Source: Vulcanimicrobium alpinum (lineage in GTDB: Bacteria > Vulcanimicrobiota > Vulcanimicrobiia > Vulcanimicrobiales > Vulcanimicrobiaceae). Taken from it: a DNA stretch of 64,000 bases. The notes beneath the pieces were generated by a model. The model saw nothing but the letters and a program-made list of their open reading frames with translations, did not search any database and was not told the DNA's origin. Where the stretch lies: positions 1,240,001 through 1,304,000 of the forward strand of contig NZ_AP025523.1 in NCBI RefSeq assembly GCF_027923555.1. Direction: 5' to 3'. This document shows, one piece after another, positions 25,955-34,331 of the stretch. The stretch's first letter is position 1, and each line of letters starts with the position of its first letter. The position numbers were made by a program, and so were the translations under genes.

Positions 25955-27151
25955 ATGCAGGATCGTCCTGGGTTGCGGATCCTGCTCGCCGCCTGCATCG
26001 CGCTCTCCGTCGGGTACGGCGTGCGGCAGTGTCTGGGGCTGTTCATCACACCGCTGGAGGCCGTGCGCGGGTGGCCCGCCGGCGTGTTCGCGCTCGCCTT
26101 CGCGCTGCAGAATCTCGTGTGGGGGATCGTCCAGCCGTTCGTCGGTGCGTTCGCGGACCGGTTCGGCGCGCGCCTGACCGTCGCGGCCGGCGGGATCTCC
26201 TATGCGCTGGGCCTCGGGCTGATGGCGACCACCCACGATCGCACGCTGTTCGCATGGGGCGGCGGGACGTTGCTCGGGTTCGCGCTCGCCGCGACCTCGT
26301 TCGGCGTGCTGATCGGTCCGGTCGCATCGCTGGTTCCGCCTGAGCGCCGCAACGCCGCGCTCGGGATCCTCGGGGCCGCCGGATCGCTCGGGCAATTGTT
26401 TTATCCGCCGTTCGCGCAGATCGCGATCGGCGCGGCCGGGTGGTTCACGGCGCTGGTCGGCCTCGCCGCGGTCGGCATCGCGATCGTTCCGCTCGGATTC
26501 ATGCTCCGCGAGCCGGCTGCCGTGCCGGCACGCGCGCATCAGACGCTGCGAGACGCGGTGCGCGAGGCGTTCGGCGTTCCGAGCTACTGGCTGCTCTCCG
26601 CCGGCTTTTTCGTCTGCGGCTTCCACCTCGCGTTCTTTCAGACGCACATGCCGGCGATCGTCGCGCGAGCCGGCCTCGCGCCGGCGCTCGGGGCGGCGGC
26701 GCTCGCGATCGTCGGCGGGTTCAATGTCATCGGCAGTTACCTCAGCGGCCGGCTCTCCGACCGGTATCCGAAACGCTTCATTCTCTCGTCGATCTACGGC
26801 CTGCGTTTCGTCGCGATCCTCGCGTTCGTCGCGGTGCCGATCAGCACGGTCTCGGTGATCGCGTTCTCGGCGGCGATGGGATTGCTGTGGCTTTCGACGA
26901 TTCCGCCGACGACCGGCGTGATCGCCGAGAAGTTCGGCCTGCAATGGGTTTCGACGCTCTTCGGCGTCGCGTTTCTGATCCATCAGATCGGCGCGTTCTG
27001 CGGCGCGTGGCTGGGCGGCGTGATCGTCGACCGCACCGGGAGTTACAACCTGATGTGGGTGATCTCGCTGGCGGTCGCGCTGTTCGGCGTGGTGATCCAA
27101 CTGCCGATCGACGAGCGCCGCGTCAGCCGCGAGGCGCCGGCAGCCGCGTAG
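25955..27151 (+). CDS. MFS transporter under MarR control
   Basis: A 398-residue, 12-helix carrier of the OFA/monocarboxylate-type MFS group: LSVGYGVRQCLGLFITPLE in helix 1, VGAFADRFGARLTVAAGG as motif A, and GRLSDRYPKRFILSSIYG in the second half. It moves small organic anions or drugs; the substrate is unknown. ATG 25955 directly follows the operator palindrome. The LysE-type gene starts about 40 bases after its stop, so both exporters may be induced together. Confidence 0.87.
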   Translation: MQDRPGLRILLAACIALSVGYGVRQCLGLFITPLEAVRGWPAGVFALAFALQNLVWGIVQPFVGAFADRFGARLTVAAGGISYALGLGLMATTHDRTLFAWGGGTLLGFALAATSFGVLIGPVASLVPPERRNAALGILGAAGSLGQLFYPPFAQIAIGAAGWFTALVGLAAVGIAIVPLGFMLREPAAVPARAHQTLRDAVREAFGVPSYWLLSAGFFVCGFHLAFFQTHMPAIVARAGLAPALGAAALAIVGGFNVIGSYLSGRLSDRYPKRFILSSIYGLRFVAILAFVAVPISTVSVIAFSAAMGLLWLSTIPPTTGVIAEKFGLQWVSTLFGVAFLIHQIGAFCGAWLGGVIVDRTGSYNLMWVISLAVALFGVVIQLPIDERRVSREAPAAA

Positions 27152-27194
27152 CCGCCGCGCAACCGGCGCCGTCGCGTCTCGGTCGTATCGAACG

Positions 27195-27814
27195 ATGCAC
27201 TTGCACGCGTGGACGCTGTTCGTCGCGACGACGGTCGCGATCTGCCTGGCCCCGGCCCCGACATGCTGTTCGTCGTTGCGACCGCGGCCCGCGGCGGCGT
27301 TCGGGCCGGGTTCGAAGCCGTGCGCGGAATCCAAAGCGCGATGATCGTGCACGTCGCGGCGGCTGCGCTCGGGCTCTCGGCGCTCTTTGCGGCGTCGCAT
27401 CTCGCGTTCGACGTGCTGCGCGTCGCCGGGGCCGGCTATTTGATTTGGCTCGGGATCGCGGCGCTGCGCAGCGGCGCGCGTGGCCGGCATGCGGAGCCCG
27501 CAGCGGGAAGCGACGCGTTTCGGCGCGGGTTCCTGACCAACGTCACGAATCCGAAGGTGATCGTGTTCTTCGCGGCGTTTCTGCCGCAGTTCGTGACGGC
27601 CGGCGGCGCACCGGTCGCACTGCAGATCTTGGTGCTCGGCGCGACGTTTGCGGCACTCGGCTTCGTGTGCGACGTCGCCTACGCGATCGGTGCCGGTGTG
27701 CTCAGCCGCCGGCTGCTGCGCAGCCCGCGCGTGATGCGGGCGGTCGATGCGGCGGCCGGTGCGGTGATGATCGCACTCGGCGTCGACGTGCTCGCGGAAC
27801 GGCAGGCGGCCTGA
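27195..27814 (+). pseudogene. LysE-family exporter with a 1-base deletion
   Basis: Amino acid or homoserine-lactone exporter of the LysE/RhtB family, about 206 residues if repaired. The expected start MHLHAWTLFVATTVAICLAP is in the frame of ATG 27195, while DMLFVVATAARGG onward is in the frame ending at 27814. The join is at 27254-27255, where CCCCGGCCCC would read LAPGPDM if one more G were present; LAPGPD is the family's near-invariant motif. The total length of 620 is one short of a codon multiple. The rest, including FLTNVTNPKVIVFFAAFLPQ, is intact. It is either a fresh frameshift or an assembly error in a G/C run. Confidence 0.85.
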
Positions 27815-27815
27815 G

Positions 27816-28241
27816 ATGCATCTGCGCTACGAATCGGTCGCCCCGGTCCTGATCGTGGAGCGCGTCGAGCCGACGCGTGATTTCTTCCGCGATCGTCTCG
27901 GCTTCGCCCAGACCGCGGAGGTCGAGCACGAGGGCGCGCTGGGGTTCGTGATGCTCGAGAAAGACGACGTCACCATCATGGTGCAGTCCCATGCGAGCGT
28001 GATCGCCGACTTCGGAGATGACGCGGCGCGGTCGATGAACGAGGCGATCTCGGGCCGCGGCGCGGCGATGCTCTACGTCAACGTGAGCAGCGTGGAGATC
28101 ATCATCCCGCAGGTCGCCGATGCCGACGTCATCGTTCCGCCACGCAGGACGTCCTTCGGGATGCACGAGATCGTGGTGCGAGAACCGGGCGGCCACGCCG
28201 TAGCTTTTGCCTCCCGGCTCCCGCAGGGAGAGGGCGTTTAG
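27816..28241 (+). CDS. VOC (glyoxalase/bleomycin-resistance) family protein
   Basis: A 141-residue paired beta-alpha-beta3 protein. VAPVLIVERVEPTRDFFRDR is the typical first module start, GFVMLEKDDVTIMVQ follows, and HEIVVREPGGHAVAFA ends the second module with the usual Glu region (acid EIVV then E of REPGG). The metal site is not complete enough to name the reaction. It starts one base after the LysE-type stop and overlaps the next minus-strand gene by 4 bases. Confidence 0.87.
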   Translation: MHLRYESVAPVLIVERVEPTRDFFRDRLGFAQTAEVEHEGALGFVMLEKDDVTIMVQSHASVIADFGDDAARSMNEAISGRGAAMLYVNVSSVEIIIPQVADADVIVPPRRTSFGMHEIVVREPGGHAVAFASRLPQGEGV

Positions 28242-28603
28242 CCCTTTTGCTGTTTGACCGCGGCCTGGCTGCGGTTGAGCACCAGGATGCGGTCGGCATG
28301 ACGCGCGCCGAGCAGTTTCTGGTCGTAGAAGACCTTCACGAGCTGTCCGCTTTTCAGGCTCTTCATCTGGTACGTCGTCTTTCCGTCGCCGGAGAAGACC
28401 TGATCGAAGTGCGGCACGAGGAGGAAGCTGACTTCCTTCCCGGTCTTGTCGTCTTTGATTTTGACGTTGCTGGTCGAGATGTGGACGAGAGTGCCTTCGA
28501 CCCACGACGAGCCGACGGGCGCGGCCTGAGCCGGCGCGAGTGCGGCGACCGTCGCGCCCAAGGGGAGAGCCGCAAAAAGGGCGGCCATGAGAAGAATACG
28601 CAT
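28238..28603 (-). CDS. Secreted small protein, unknown function
   Basis: 121 residues with a clear Sec signal peptide (MRILLMAALFAALPLGATVA and an AQAAP cleavage region). The mature part is short, beta-rich, and shaped like an OB-fold or metal-chaperone domain: VEGTLVHISTSNVKIKDD, then EVSFLLVPHFDQVFS and LKSGQLVKVFYDQKLLG. No family could be named. It acts outside the inner membrane. It is followed on the same strand by nothing and lies just upstream of the topoisomerase end. Confidence 0.7.
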   Translation of the reverse strand: MRILLMAALFAALPLGATVAALAPAQAAPVGSSWVEGTLVHISTSNVKIKDDKTGKEVSFLLVPHFDQVFSGDGKTTYQMKSLKSGQLVKVFYDQKLLGARHADRILVLNRSQAAVKQQKG

Positions 28604-28620
28604 GCCCGCCGCTTACCCGC

Positions 28621-29751
28621 TTATGCGGCCTTTTTCGCACCCGGGCGCTTGCGCTTCGCCCGCTCCCGCACCGAGCGCGCGAGGACGTCCGCCAGCGGCT
28701 CCGCCTCGGCCGCAACGAGCCGTTCGATCAATGCCACGACAGCCCGTTCGTGGCGGTCGAGCGCGTGCGGCGACGTGGTTCTGACGGCGCGCTCGATCAG
28801 CGGCAGCGCGCCGTCGGCGAGAAACGTCTCAATCACGCCGGGATAGATGTACGACTTCTTGCAGACCGTCGGCGTGTTGCCGAGGTGTTCGGCGACGCGC
28901 GCGACGGCCTCGGCGATCTGGGCTTTGCGTTCGCTCTGCGTGCGTTCAGCAGCCTCGACGGCGGCGAGGTACAGCGCGCACATCATCGTCGCTTCCCACG
29001 TGCGGAAATCTTTCGCGGTGAAGTCGCCGCCCGCGACGTCGCGCACGTAGGCGTTGACATCGTCGGAACGCACGGGACGCGCAGCGCCGTCGTCGTCGAG
29101 GTATTCGAAAAGCTGCTGTCCCGGCAGATCCTGGGCGCGCTTCACGATCCCCGCGATCCGGCGATCGCGCACCGCGATCTCGTGATTCTTCCCGCTCTTG
29201 CCGCGGAAAGTGAAGCGCACCGTGGCGCCCGCGACGTCGACGTGCTCTTCACGCAGCGTCGTGAGGCCGAAGGTATCGTTTTCGCGCGCGTATTCGTCGT
29301 TGCCGATGCGGATCGCCGTGCGCTCCATCAGCGAGACGATTGTCGCCAGTACCTTTTCGCGCGGCAGCCCCGGCCGCCCCATGTCGCGATGCACCGCTTC
29401 GCGAATCGCCGGCAGGGCCTTCGCGAACGCGATCATCCGGTCGAACTTGTTCTCGTCGCGCACGGCGCGCCAGCGTTTGTGGTAACGATACTGCTTGCGA
29501 CCGCGCGCGTCGCGGCCGGTGGCCTGCAGGTGTCCGTTGGGGAGCGGGCAGATCCACACGTCGGTATAGGCGGGCGGAACGGCAAGTGAGCGGATACGCG
29601 CGAGTTCGCCGGCGCCGGTCACCGGCGCGCCGTCGGCCGTCACGTAGGCGAAGCCGCCGCGCCGCTTGATTCGCTTGATCCCCGGCATTGCATCGGTCGT
29701 GTAGCGAAGCCCGGCAGCCTTGGCCGCATCGGGGCCTTCGGTCGGCAGCAT
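28621..29751 (-). CDS. DNA topoisomerase IB
   Basis: Poxvirus-like bacterial type IB topoisomerase (376 residues), relaxing supercoils through a 3'-phosphotyrosine. The N-terminal domain has VPPAYTDVWICPLPNGHLQA; the catalytic domain has GRKQYRYHKRW, RTAIRIGNDEYARENDTFGL, FRGKSGKNHEI, and the active-site Tyr in VCKKSYIYPGVI. The C-terminus is Lys/Arg/Ala-rich. ATG 29751 is used; a later start at about residue 22 (MPGIKRIKRRG) would also leave the conserved core. It is divergent from the tRNA-Val/Asp pair. Confidence 0.92.
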   Translation of the reverse strand: MLPTEGPDAAKAAGLRYTTDAMPGIKRIKRRGGFAYVTADGAPVTGAGELARIRSLAVPPAYTDVWICPLPNGHLQATGRDARGRKQYRYHKRWRAVRDENKFDRMIAFAKALPAIREAVHRDMGRPGLPREKVLATIVSLMERTAIRIGNDEYARENDTFGLTTLREEHVDVAGATVRFTFRGKSGKNHEIAVRDRRIAGIVKRAQDLPGQQLFEYLDDDGAARPVRSDDVNAYVRDVAGGDFTAKDFRTWEATMMCALYLAAVEAAERTQSERKAQIAEAVARVAEHLGNTPTVCKKSYIYPGVIETFLADGALPLIERAVRTTSPHALDRHERAVVALIERLVAAEAEPLADVLARSVRERAKRKRPGAKKAA

Positions 29752-29828
29752 GAGCGCCTTCTACCCACTTGCACTAGACAGGGGCGGACCCGGTGCTTTA
29801 GAATACGTCGGTTCGTCGTCGAGGCCGT

Positions 29829-29903
29829 GGGCGCGTAGCTCAGTGGGAGAGCATCCGCTTCACACGCGGGGGGTCGTTGGTTCAATCCCAACCGTGCCCA
29901 CCA
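29829..29903 (+). tRNA. tRNA-Val (CAC)
   Basis: Cloverleaf with acceptor GGGCGCG/CGTGCCC (one G-U pair), anticodon loop TTCACAC (anticodon CAC), T-arm GTTGG-TTCAATC-CCAAC, and encoded CCA at 29901-29903. A second tRNA-Val, with GAC, lies at 23.8 kb. Confidence 0.95.
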
Positions 29904-29913
29904 TGAGCTCGAT

Positions 29914-29990
29914 GGCGTTGTAGCTCAGTTGGTTAGAGCGCCGCCCTGTCACGGCGGAGGTCGTGGGTTCGAGCCCCATCAACGTCGCCA
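29914..29990 (+). tRNA. tRNA-Asp (GTC)
   Basis: Cloverleaf with acceptor GGCGTTG/CAACGTC, anticodon loop CTGTCAC (anticodon GTC), T-arm GTGGG-TTCGAGC-CCCAT, discriminator G and encoded CCA at 29988-29990. It lies 10 bases after tRNA-Val, so both are probably one transcript. Confidence 0.95.
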
Positions 29991-29997
29991 GTCGCAG

Positions 29998-30025
29998 CGC
30001 CGGATCTCGGAAACGAGGTCCGGCG
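29998..30025 (+). terminator. Hairpin terminator after the tRNA pair
   Basis: CGCCGGATCTCG-GAAA-CGAGGTCCGGCG: a 12-bp stem with one G-U pair and a GAAA tetraloop, 8 bases after tRNA-Asp. The U-tract is weak (TTCGCTTG). Confidence 0.65.
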
Positions 30026-30050
30026 TTCGCTTGTGCGAACCTGGCCGACC

Positions 30051-30794
30051 GTGGCGTCGATCGCGATCGAGCACCTGACGAAACGCTACCCGAGCGGAAC
30101 GACCGCCCTCGACGACGCCAACCTCGACATCGCGGACGGTGAGTTCGTCGCGATAGTCGGCCCCAGCGGCTGCGGCAAATCGACGCTGCTGCGCATCCTC
30201 GCCGGGCTCGACACGGCGACCGAAGGGCACGCGGCGGTCGAAGGCGCGGCGCCGGCGGCGAGCGCGCTCCCGAGCGCGACGGTCTTTCAGGAAGCGTCGC
30301 TCTTTCCGTGGATGCGCGTCGGCGAGAACGTCGCGTTCGCGTTCGACTCGCTCGGCGTGCCGCGCGCCGACATCCAGCGTCGCGTCGCCGACGTCCTCGC
30401 GCTGGTAGGCTTGGGCGACTACGCGCGCGCGTGGCCGCACGAACTCTCCGGCGGGATGAAGCAGCGCGCCGCGGTCGCGCGCGCGTTCGTCACCGATCCG
30501 CCGGTGCTGTTCATGGATGAACCGTTCGGCGCGCTCGACGAGCAGACGCGCGTCGGACTCGCCAACGAGTTGATGCGGCTGTGGGAGCGCTCGCCGAAGA
30601 CCGTCGTCTTCGTCACGCACGGGATCGAAGAGGCGGTCACGCTCGCCGACCGCGTCGTCGTGATGAGCGCGCGTCCCGGGACGATCAAGGCCGTGATCCC
30701 GGTGCCGTTTCCGCGTCCGCGCGATGCGGTTGCGATCCGCGCGGAACCGGGCTTCGGCGAGCTCGTCGTGCGCATCTGGGACTTGCTGCGATGA
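30051..30794 (+). CDS. ABC transporter ATP-binding protein (SsuB/TauB-like)
   Basis: ATPase subunit of a nitrate/sulfonate/taurine-type importer, 247 residues. Walker A is GPSGCGKST, the Q-loop follows in VFQEASLFPW, the signature is ELSGGMKQR, Walker B is PPVLFMDEPFGALDEQTR and the switch His is in FVTHGIEEAV. GTG 30051 is chosen; GTG 30033 is also possible. It overlaps the permease gene by 4 bases (ATGA). The substrate-binding protein normally encoded with it is not nearby, so the imported compound is unknown. Confidence 0.9.
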   Translation: MASIAIEHLTKRYPSGTTALDDANLDIADGEFVAIVGPSGCGKSTLLRILAGLDTATEGHAAVEGAAPAASALPSATVFQEASLFPWMRVGENVAFAFDSLGVPRADIQRRVADVLALVGLGDYARAWPHELSGGMKQRAAVARAFVTDPPVLFMDEPFGALDEQTRVGLANELMRLWERSPKTVVFVTHGIEEAVTLADRVVVMSARPGTIKAVIPVPFPRPRDAVAIRAEPGFGELVVRIWDLLR

Positions 30795-31546
30795 GGGTCC
30801 GCTGGCTCAACATCGCCGCGCCGTTCTCGCTCTTGGTCTTGTGGCAAGTTGCGGTATCGACGCGGCTGCTCAACCCCGGTCTGTTTCCGCCGCCGACCGC
30901 GATCGCCGCAAACTTCGTTGCCTACGCGGCAAGCGGCGAACTCGCTACGAACGCGCTGTGGACGCTCTCGCGGCTCATGGTCGGACTCGTCATCGGCGGG
31001 ATCCCCGGCACGATCATCGGCCTGCTGATGGGGATGAACCGCTACGTGCGCGCGTACTTCCAGCCGGTGATCGCGCTGCTCTACCCGATTCCGAAGATCG
31101 CGATCCTGCCGCTGTTCTACTTCATTTTCGGGACCGGTGAAGCGGCGAAATGGGCGGCGGTCGCGGTCGGCGTGTTCTTCCTGATGGCGATCAATACCGA
31201 AGCCGGCGTGCGGCAGATCGAGACGATCTATCTCGACGTCGCGCGCGCGTACCGCATTCGCCCGGTATCGTTCTTTTTCCGCGTGCTGCTCCCCGGCGCG
31301 CTCCCGAACATCTACGCCGGTTTGAAGCTGAGCATCGGGATCGCCATCGTGCTCGCGGTCGCCGCGGAATACCAGTTGACGCGCGTCGGGCTCGGCTTCG
31401 CGATCTTCAACGCGCAGCAGCTGCTCGACGTCGAGCGCCTTTACGCCGCGCTGGTCGCGGTCTCGCTGCTCGGTTTCGCGCTCGCGGCGATCGTCGATGC
31501 GGTCGAGATGATCGCCTTGCCGTGGCGGCGTCACCGCCGCGCCTGA
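30791..31546 (+). CDS. ABC transporter permease (SsuC/TauC-like)
   Basis: A 251-residue inner-membrane permease with about six helices. The coupling-helix motif is EAGVRQIETIYLDVARAYRI with the later LPGALPNIYAGLKLSIG (the EAA-type loop). It is translationally coupled to the ATPase gene. Together they form a sulfonate/nitrate-type importer lacking its binding protein in the window. Confidence 0.88.
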   Translation: MRVRWLNIAAPFSLLVLWQVAVSTRLLNPGLFPPPTAIAANFVAYAASGELATNALWTLSRLMVGLVIGGIPGTIIGLLMGMNRYVRAYFQPVIALLYPIPKIAILPLFYFIFGTGEAAKWAAVAVGVFFLMAINTEAGVRQIETIYLDVARAYRIRPVSFFFRVLLPGALPNIYAGLKLSIGIAIVLAVAAEYQLTRVGLGFAIFNAQQLLDVERLYAALVAVSLLGFALAAIVDAVEMIALPWRRHRRA

Positions 31547-31645
31547 GAGCGCTCGAGCGCCGTTGTCCGCTTCGTTGAGCGCCACAGAGGCGATTGGTCG
31601 GCTGCTTGGCGAACATGGAAGTCCGTGGACTCCTACGGAGCGACG

Positions 31646-33637
31646 ATGGCGCGGAAGCACGTGCGGGCATTGCTCGTCACGGGCGACGGCGGCGCCGCCT
31701 CGCAGTGGGCCCGGACTCTCCGCGACGACCTCTCGCTCGACGAACGCTACGCGCCGACGCTGCGGGATGCGCTCGCGGTGCTCCAACGCGAAGGCGCCGA
31801 CGTCGCGCTGGTCGGCAACGACGTCGCCGACGGCTCGTTCCGGGATCTGCTGCGCGAACTGCAAGTCGCCCGCGACGATCTGCCCGTGATCGTCGTCGCC
31901 GATGCCGACGCCGACGCGATGCGCGAAGCGATGAACCTGGGCGCGGCGGACGTCGTTGCGCCGGGCGACATGCTGCGCCTCGGCCACGCCGTCGTGCGCG
32001 CGCTGCGCGAAGCCGGGCGGGCCGCGCTGCTGCGACGCACGCGCGCGGAGACGATGCTGCTCGACGAGACGCTGCGCCGGACGCGCGACGATCTCGTCGT
32101 CGTCAGCGCGGACGATGAGATGCTGCCGGTGGTCTATGCGACGCGGCCCGACCTCATCGGCCGGCCCCTCGCGGACCTGCCGTTTGTGCGTGACGGAGAA
32201 GAAGCGGAAGAGCTGGCGGCGGCGGTGCTGCTGCAGCGCTCGGGCCGGATGCTCTTCGGGGCGGGCAGCATCGCCGTCGATCCGCTGGCGCTGCCACCGT
32301 ACGACCGGCGGTATGTCGCGATCACGCTTGAGCGCGACGGACGATCGACGTCCGACGATCGCGACCCCGTCACCGGCTTGCCGCAGCGCGCCGCCTTCGA
32401 GCGCCTCGCCCGCACTGCGCTTGCGGAAGCGGAACGCGACGGCGCATCGGTCGTGATGCTGTTCCTCGACGTCGACCGCTTTCACGTCATCAACGAACTC
32501 GGCGATCACGCCGCCGGCGACGCCGTGCTGCGCGAGATCGCGCGCCGCCTGCGCGATGCGTGCCCGGATGCGGTGCTGGCGCGCTTCGGCGGCGACGAGT
32601 TCGTGCTGCTGCGCGTGGAGCACCGCGAGGAGATCGCGCGCGATACGGTCGACGGCGCGCTCGCGACGTTCGCAATGCCGTTTACCGTCGCCGAGAAACC
32701 GGTCTTCCTCACCGCCAGCGTGGGCGTCGCGCATGCGCCGGACGACGCGAGCGACGTGCCGGCGTTGATCGGCACGGCCGAGGCTGCGGTGTTCGAAGCA
32801 AAGCGCCTGGGGCGCAACAACGCGCGCTGGTATCGCTCGCAGGGCGTCTCCTCATCGATCGAGCGGGTGCTGATGCGGCGCGATCTGCACGGCGCGATCG
32901 CGCGTGACGAGTTCGATCTGTACTACCAGCCGATGTACGACATCGAGACGCGCGCGCTCCACGGTGTCGAGGCGCTCCTGCGCTGGCGCCATCCCGTGCA
33001 CGGGATCGTGTCGCCGGACCGGTTCATCCCGGTCGCCGAAGAGTTCGGATTGATCGAAGAGATCGGCGCGTGGGTGCTCGATCGCGCGATCGCGCAGGTT
33101 CGGGAGTGGTCGGATCTCGGAATCCCGTCGGTTCGCGTGAGCGTCAACGTCTCGGCGCGGCAGTTCGAGAGCGACGCATTGCCGCCGCTCGTGGCGGACC
33201 TGCTCGCGCGGCACGGCGTCGCCGCATCGTGCCTCGAACTGGAGATCACGGAGTCATCGATCATGCGTGACGTCGCGGCGGCGGCGCGGCTGCTGCGCGC
33301 GCTGCGCGATCTCGGCGTCCGCGTCTCGATCGACGACTTCGGCACGGGCTACACGTCGCTCGGGTTTCTCAAGCGCTTCCCGGTCGACATGCTGAAGATC
33401 GACCGCACGTTCGTCGCCGATGTGCTGAACGGCACGTTCGACTGCGCCGTCGTGCGCGCCGTGACGACGCTCGCCCGTGGCCTCGGCGTGCGCACCGTCG
33501 CCGAGGGCGTCGAGGAGCAGGCTCAGCACGAGCGCCTGCGCGCGCTCGACTGCGATGTGGTGCAGGGCTTCCTGTTCTGCCACCCGCTCACCGTGGCAGC
33601 ATGCACGCCGGTGCTGCGCGCGGGCCGCGTCTTTTAG
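31646..33637 (+). CDS. REC-like/GGDEF/EAL c-di-GMP enzyme
   Basis: A 663-residue cytosolic protein. Residues 1-120 resemble a receiver domain (VRALLVTGDGG, then DLPVIVVADADADAMREAM), followed by a linker of about 120 residues, a GGDEF domain with an intact RFGGDEF active site and FLDVDRFHVINELGDHAAGD, and an EAL domain with GVEALLRWRHP, the NVSARQF loop, SIDDFGTGYTSL and LKIDRTFV. Both the cyclase and phosphodiesterase motifs look complete, so it can in principle make and degrade c-di-GMP. ATG 31646 has GGAG at 31637-31640; GTG 31625 is the alternative. It precedes tRNA-Phe. Confidence 0.9.
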   Translation: MARKHVRALLVTGDGGAASQWARTLRDDLSLDERYAPTLRDALAVLQREGADVALVGNDVADGSFRDLLRELQVARDDLPVIVVADADADAMREAMNLGAADVVAPGDMLRLGHAVVRALREAGRAALLRRTRAETMLLDETLRRTRDDLVVVSADDEMLPVVYATRPDLIGRPLADLPFVRDGEEAEELAAAVLLQRSGRMLFGAGSIAVDPLALPPYDRRYVAITLERDGRSTSDDRDPVTGLPQRAAFERLARTALAEAERDGASVVMLFLDVDRFHVINELGDHAAGDAVLREIARRLRDACPDAVLARFGGDEFVLLRVEHREEIARDTVDGALATFAMPFTVAEKPVFLTASVGVAHAPDDASDVPALIGTAEAAVFEAKRLGRNNARWYRSQGVSSSIERVLMRRDLHGAIARDEFDLYYQPMYDIETRALHGVEALLRWRHPVHGIVSPDRFIPVAEEFGLIEEIGAWVLDRAIAQVREWSDLGIPSVRVSVNVSARQFESDALPPLVADLLARHGVAASCLELEITESSIMRDVAAAARLLRALRDLGVRVSIDDFGTGYTSLGFLKRFPVDMLKIDRTFVADVLNGTFDCAVVRAVTTLARGLGVRTVAEGVEEQAQHERLRALDCDVVQGFLFCHPLTVAACTPVLRAGRVF

Positions 33638-33714
33638 AAGCGCCCCGGTCGCGGTCCGACCCGTCGTGAGAGGGAGCGTCGACCGCCCGCCGAATCTGGG
33701 TCGGTCGCGCCAAC

Positions 33715-33787
33715 GCCGAGATAGCTCAGTTGGTAGAGCACAGGTCTGAAAAACCTGGTGTCGTGAGTTCGATTCTCACTCTCGGCA
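33715..33787 (+). tRNA. tRNA-Phe (GAA)
   Basis: Cloverleaf with acceptor GCCGAGA/TCTCGGC, anticodon stem CAGGT/ACCTG with loop CTGAAAA (anticodon GAA), and a normal T-arm GTGAG-TTCGATT-CTCAC. The 3' CCA is not encoded (ATT follows the discriminator A), unlike the other three tRNAs in the window. Confidence 0.95.
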
Positions 33788-33795
33788 ATTTCTCG

Positions 33796-33836
33796 AAGCC
33801 TCGCCTCCTTAAAACGACGGCGGGGCTTTCTCGTTT
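33796..33836 (+). terminator. Intrinsic terminator after tRNA-Phe
   Basis: AAGCCTCGCC (33796-33805) pairs with GGCGGGGCTT (33819-33828), a 10-bp stem with one G-U pair, followed by the T-rich TCTCGTTT. This is the most classical Rho-independent site in the window. Confidence 0.7.
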
Positions 33837-34331
33837 CCGTTGTTCGCCTCTTACTGAAGCGAGTTCTGCGGTCCGCGGTTTGGTGCGCACCATCGCGACA
33901 ACGTTGTGCTGTCCTAGGACGCCTTTGAAAGCTTTGCGAAAGTAGCATAATGGGTCGCCTCCGTTCGGCAGCGTGCGCATCATGCGGATCACTGAAAATA
34001 CTCCTTCAGAGCGGTGCGAGTCGTTGCGTTCCTTGTCACAACAAACGGGGTCGTGAGTATCATCACCGCAGCACAGTCAGAAGATGAAAATGCTCCGCTC
34101 TTACGTTCTTCGTCGTTACGCTGCGTCTTTGGAACGACTTGAGAATCTGTTGGAAGAGCAAAACCAGAAATGCGCGATCTTTCTTCGCCACTGGAGCCGT
34201 TGCGTTGCGGCGCGGAAAGTCATTCACGACGAATCATTCCTGCAGTATCTCTGCGTCGATCATGACCACGACCGCGGTCAGGTGAGGGGCCTGCTCTGCA
34301 ACGCCTGCGACACCGCAATCGGACTGCTCGA

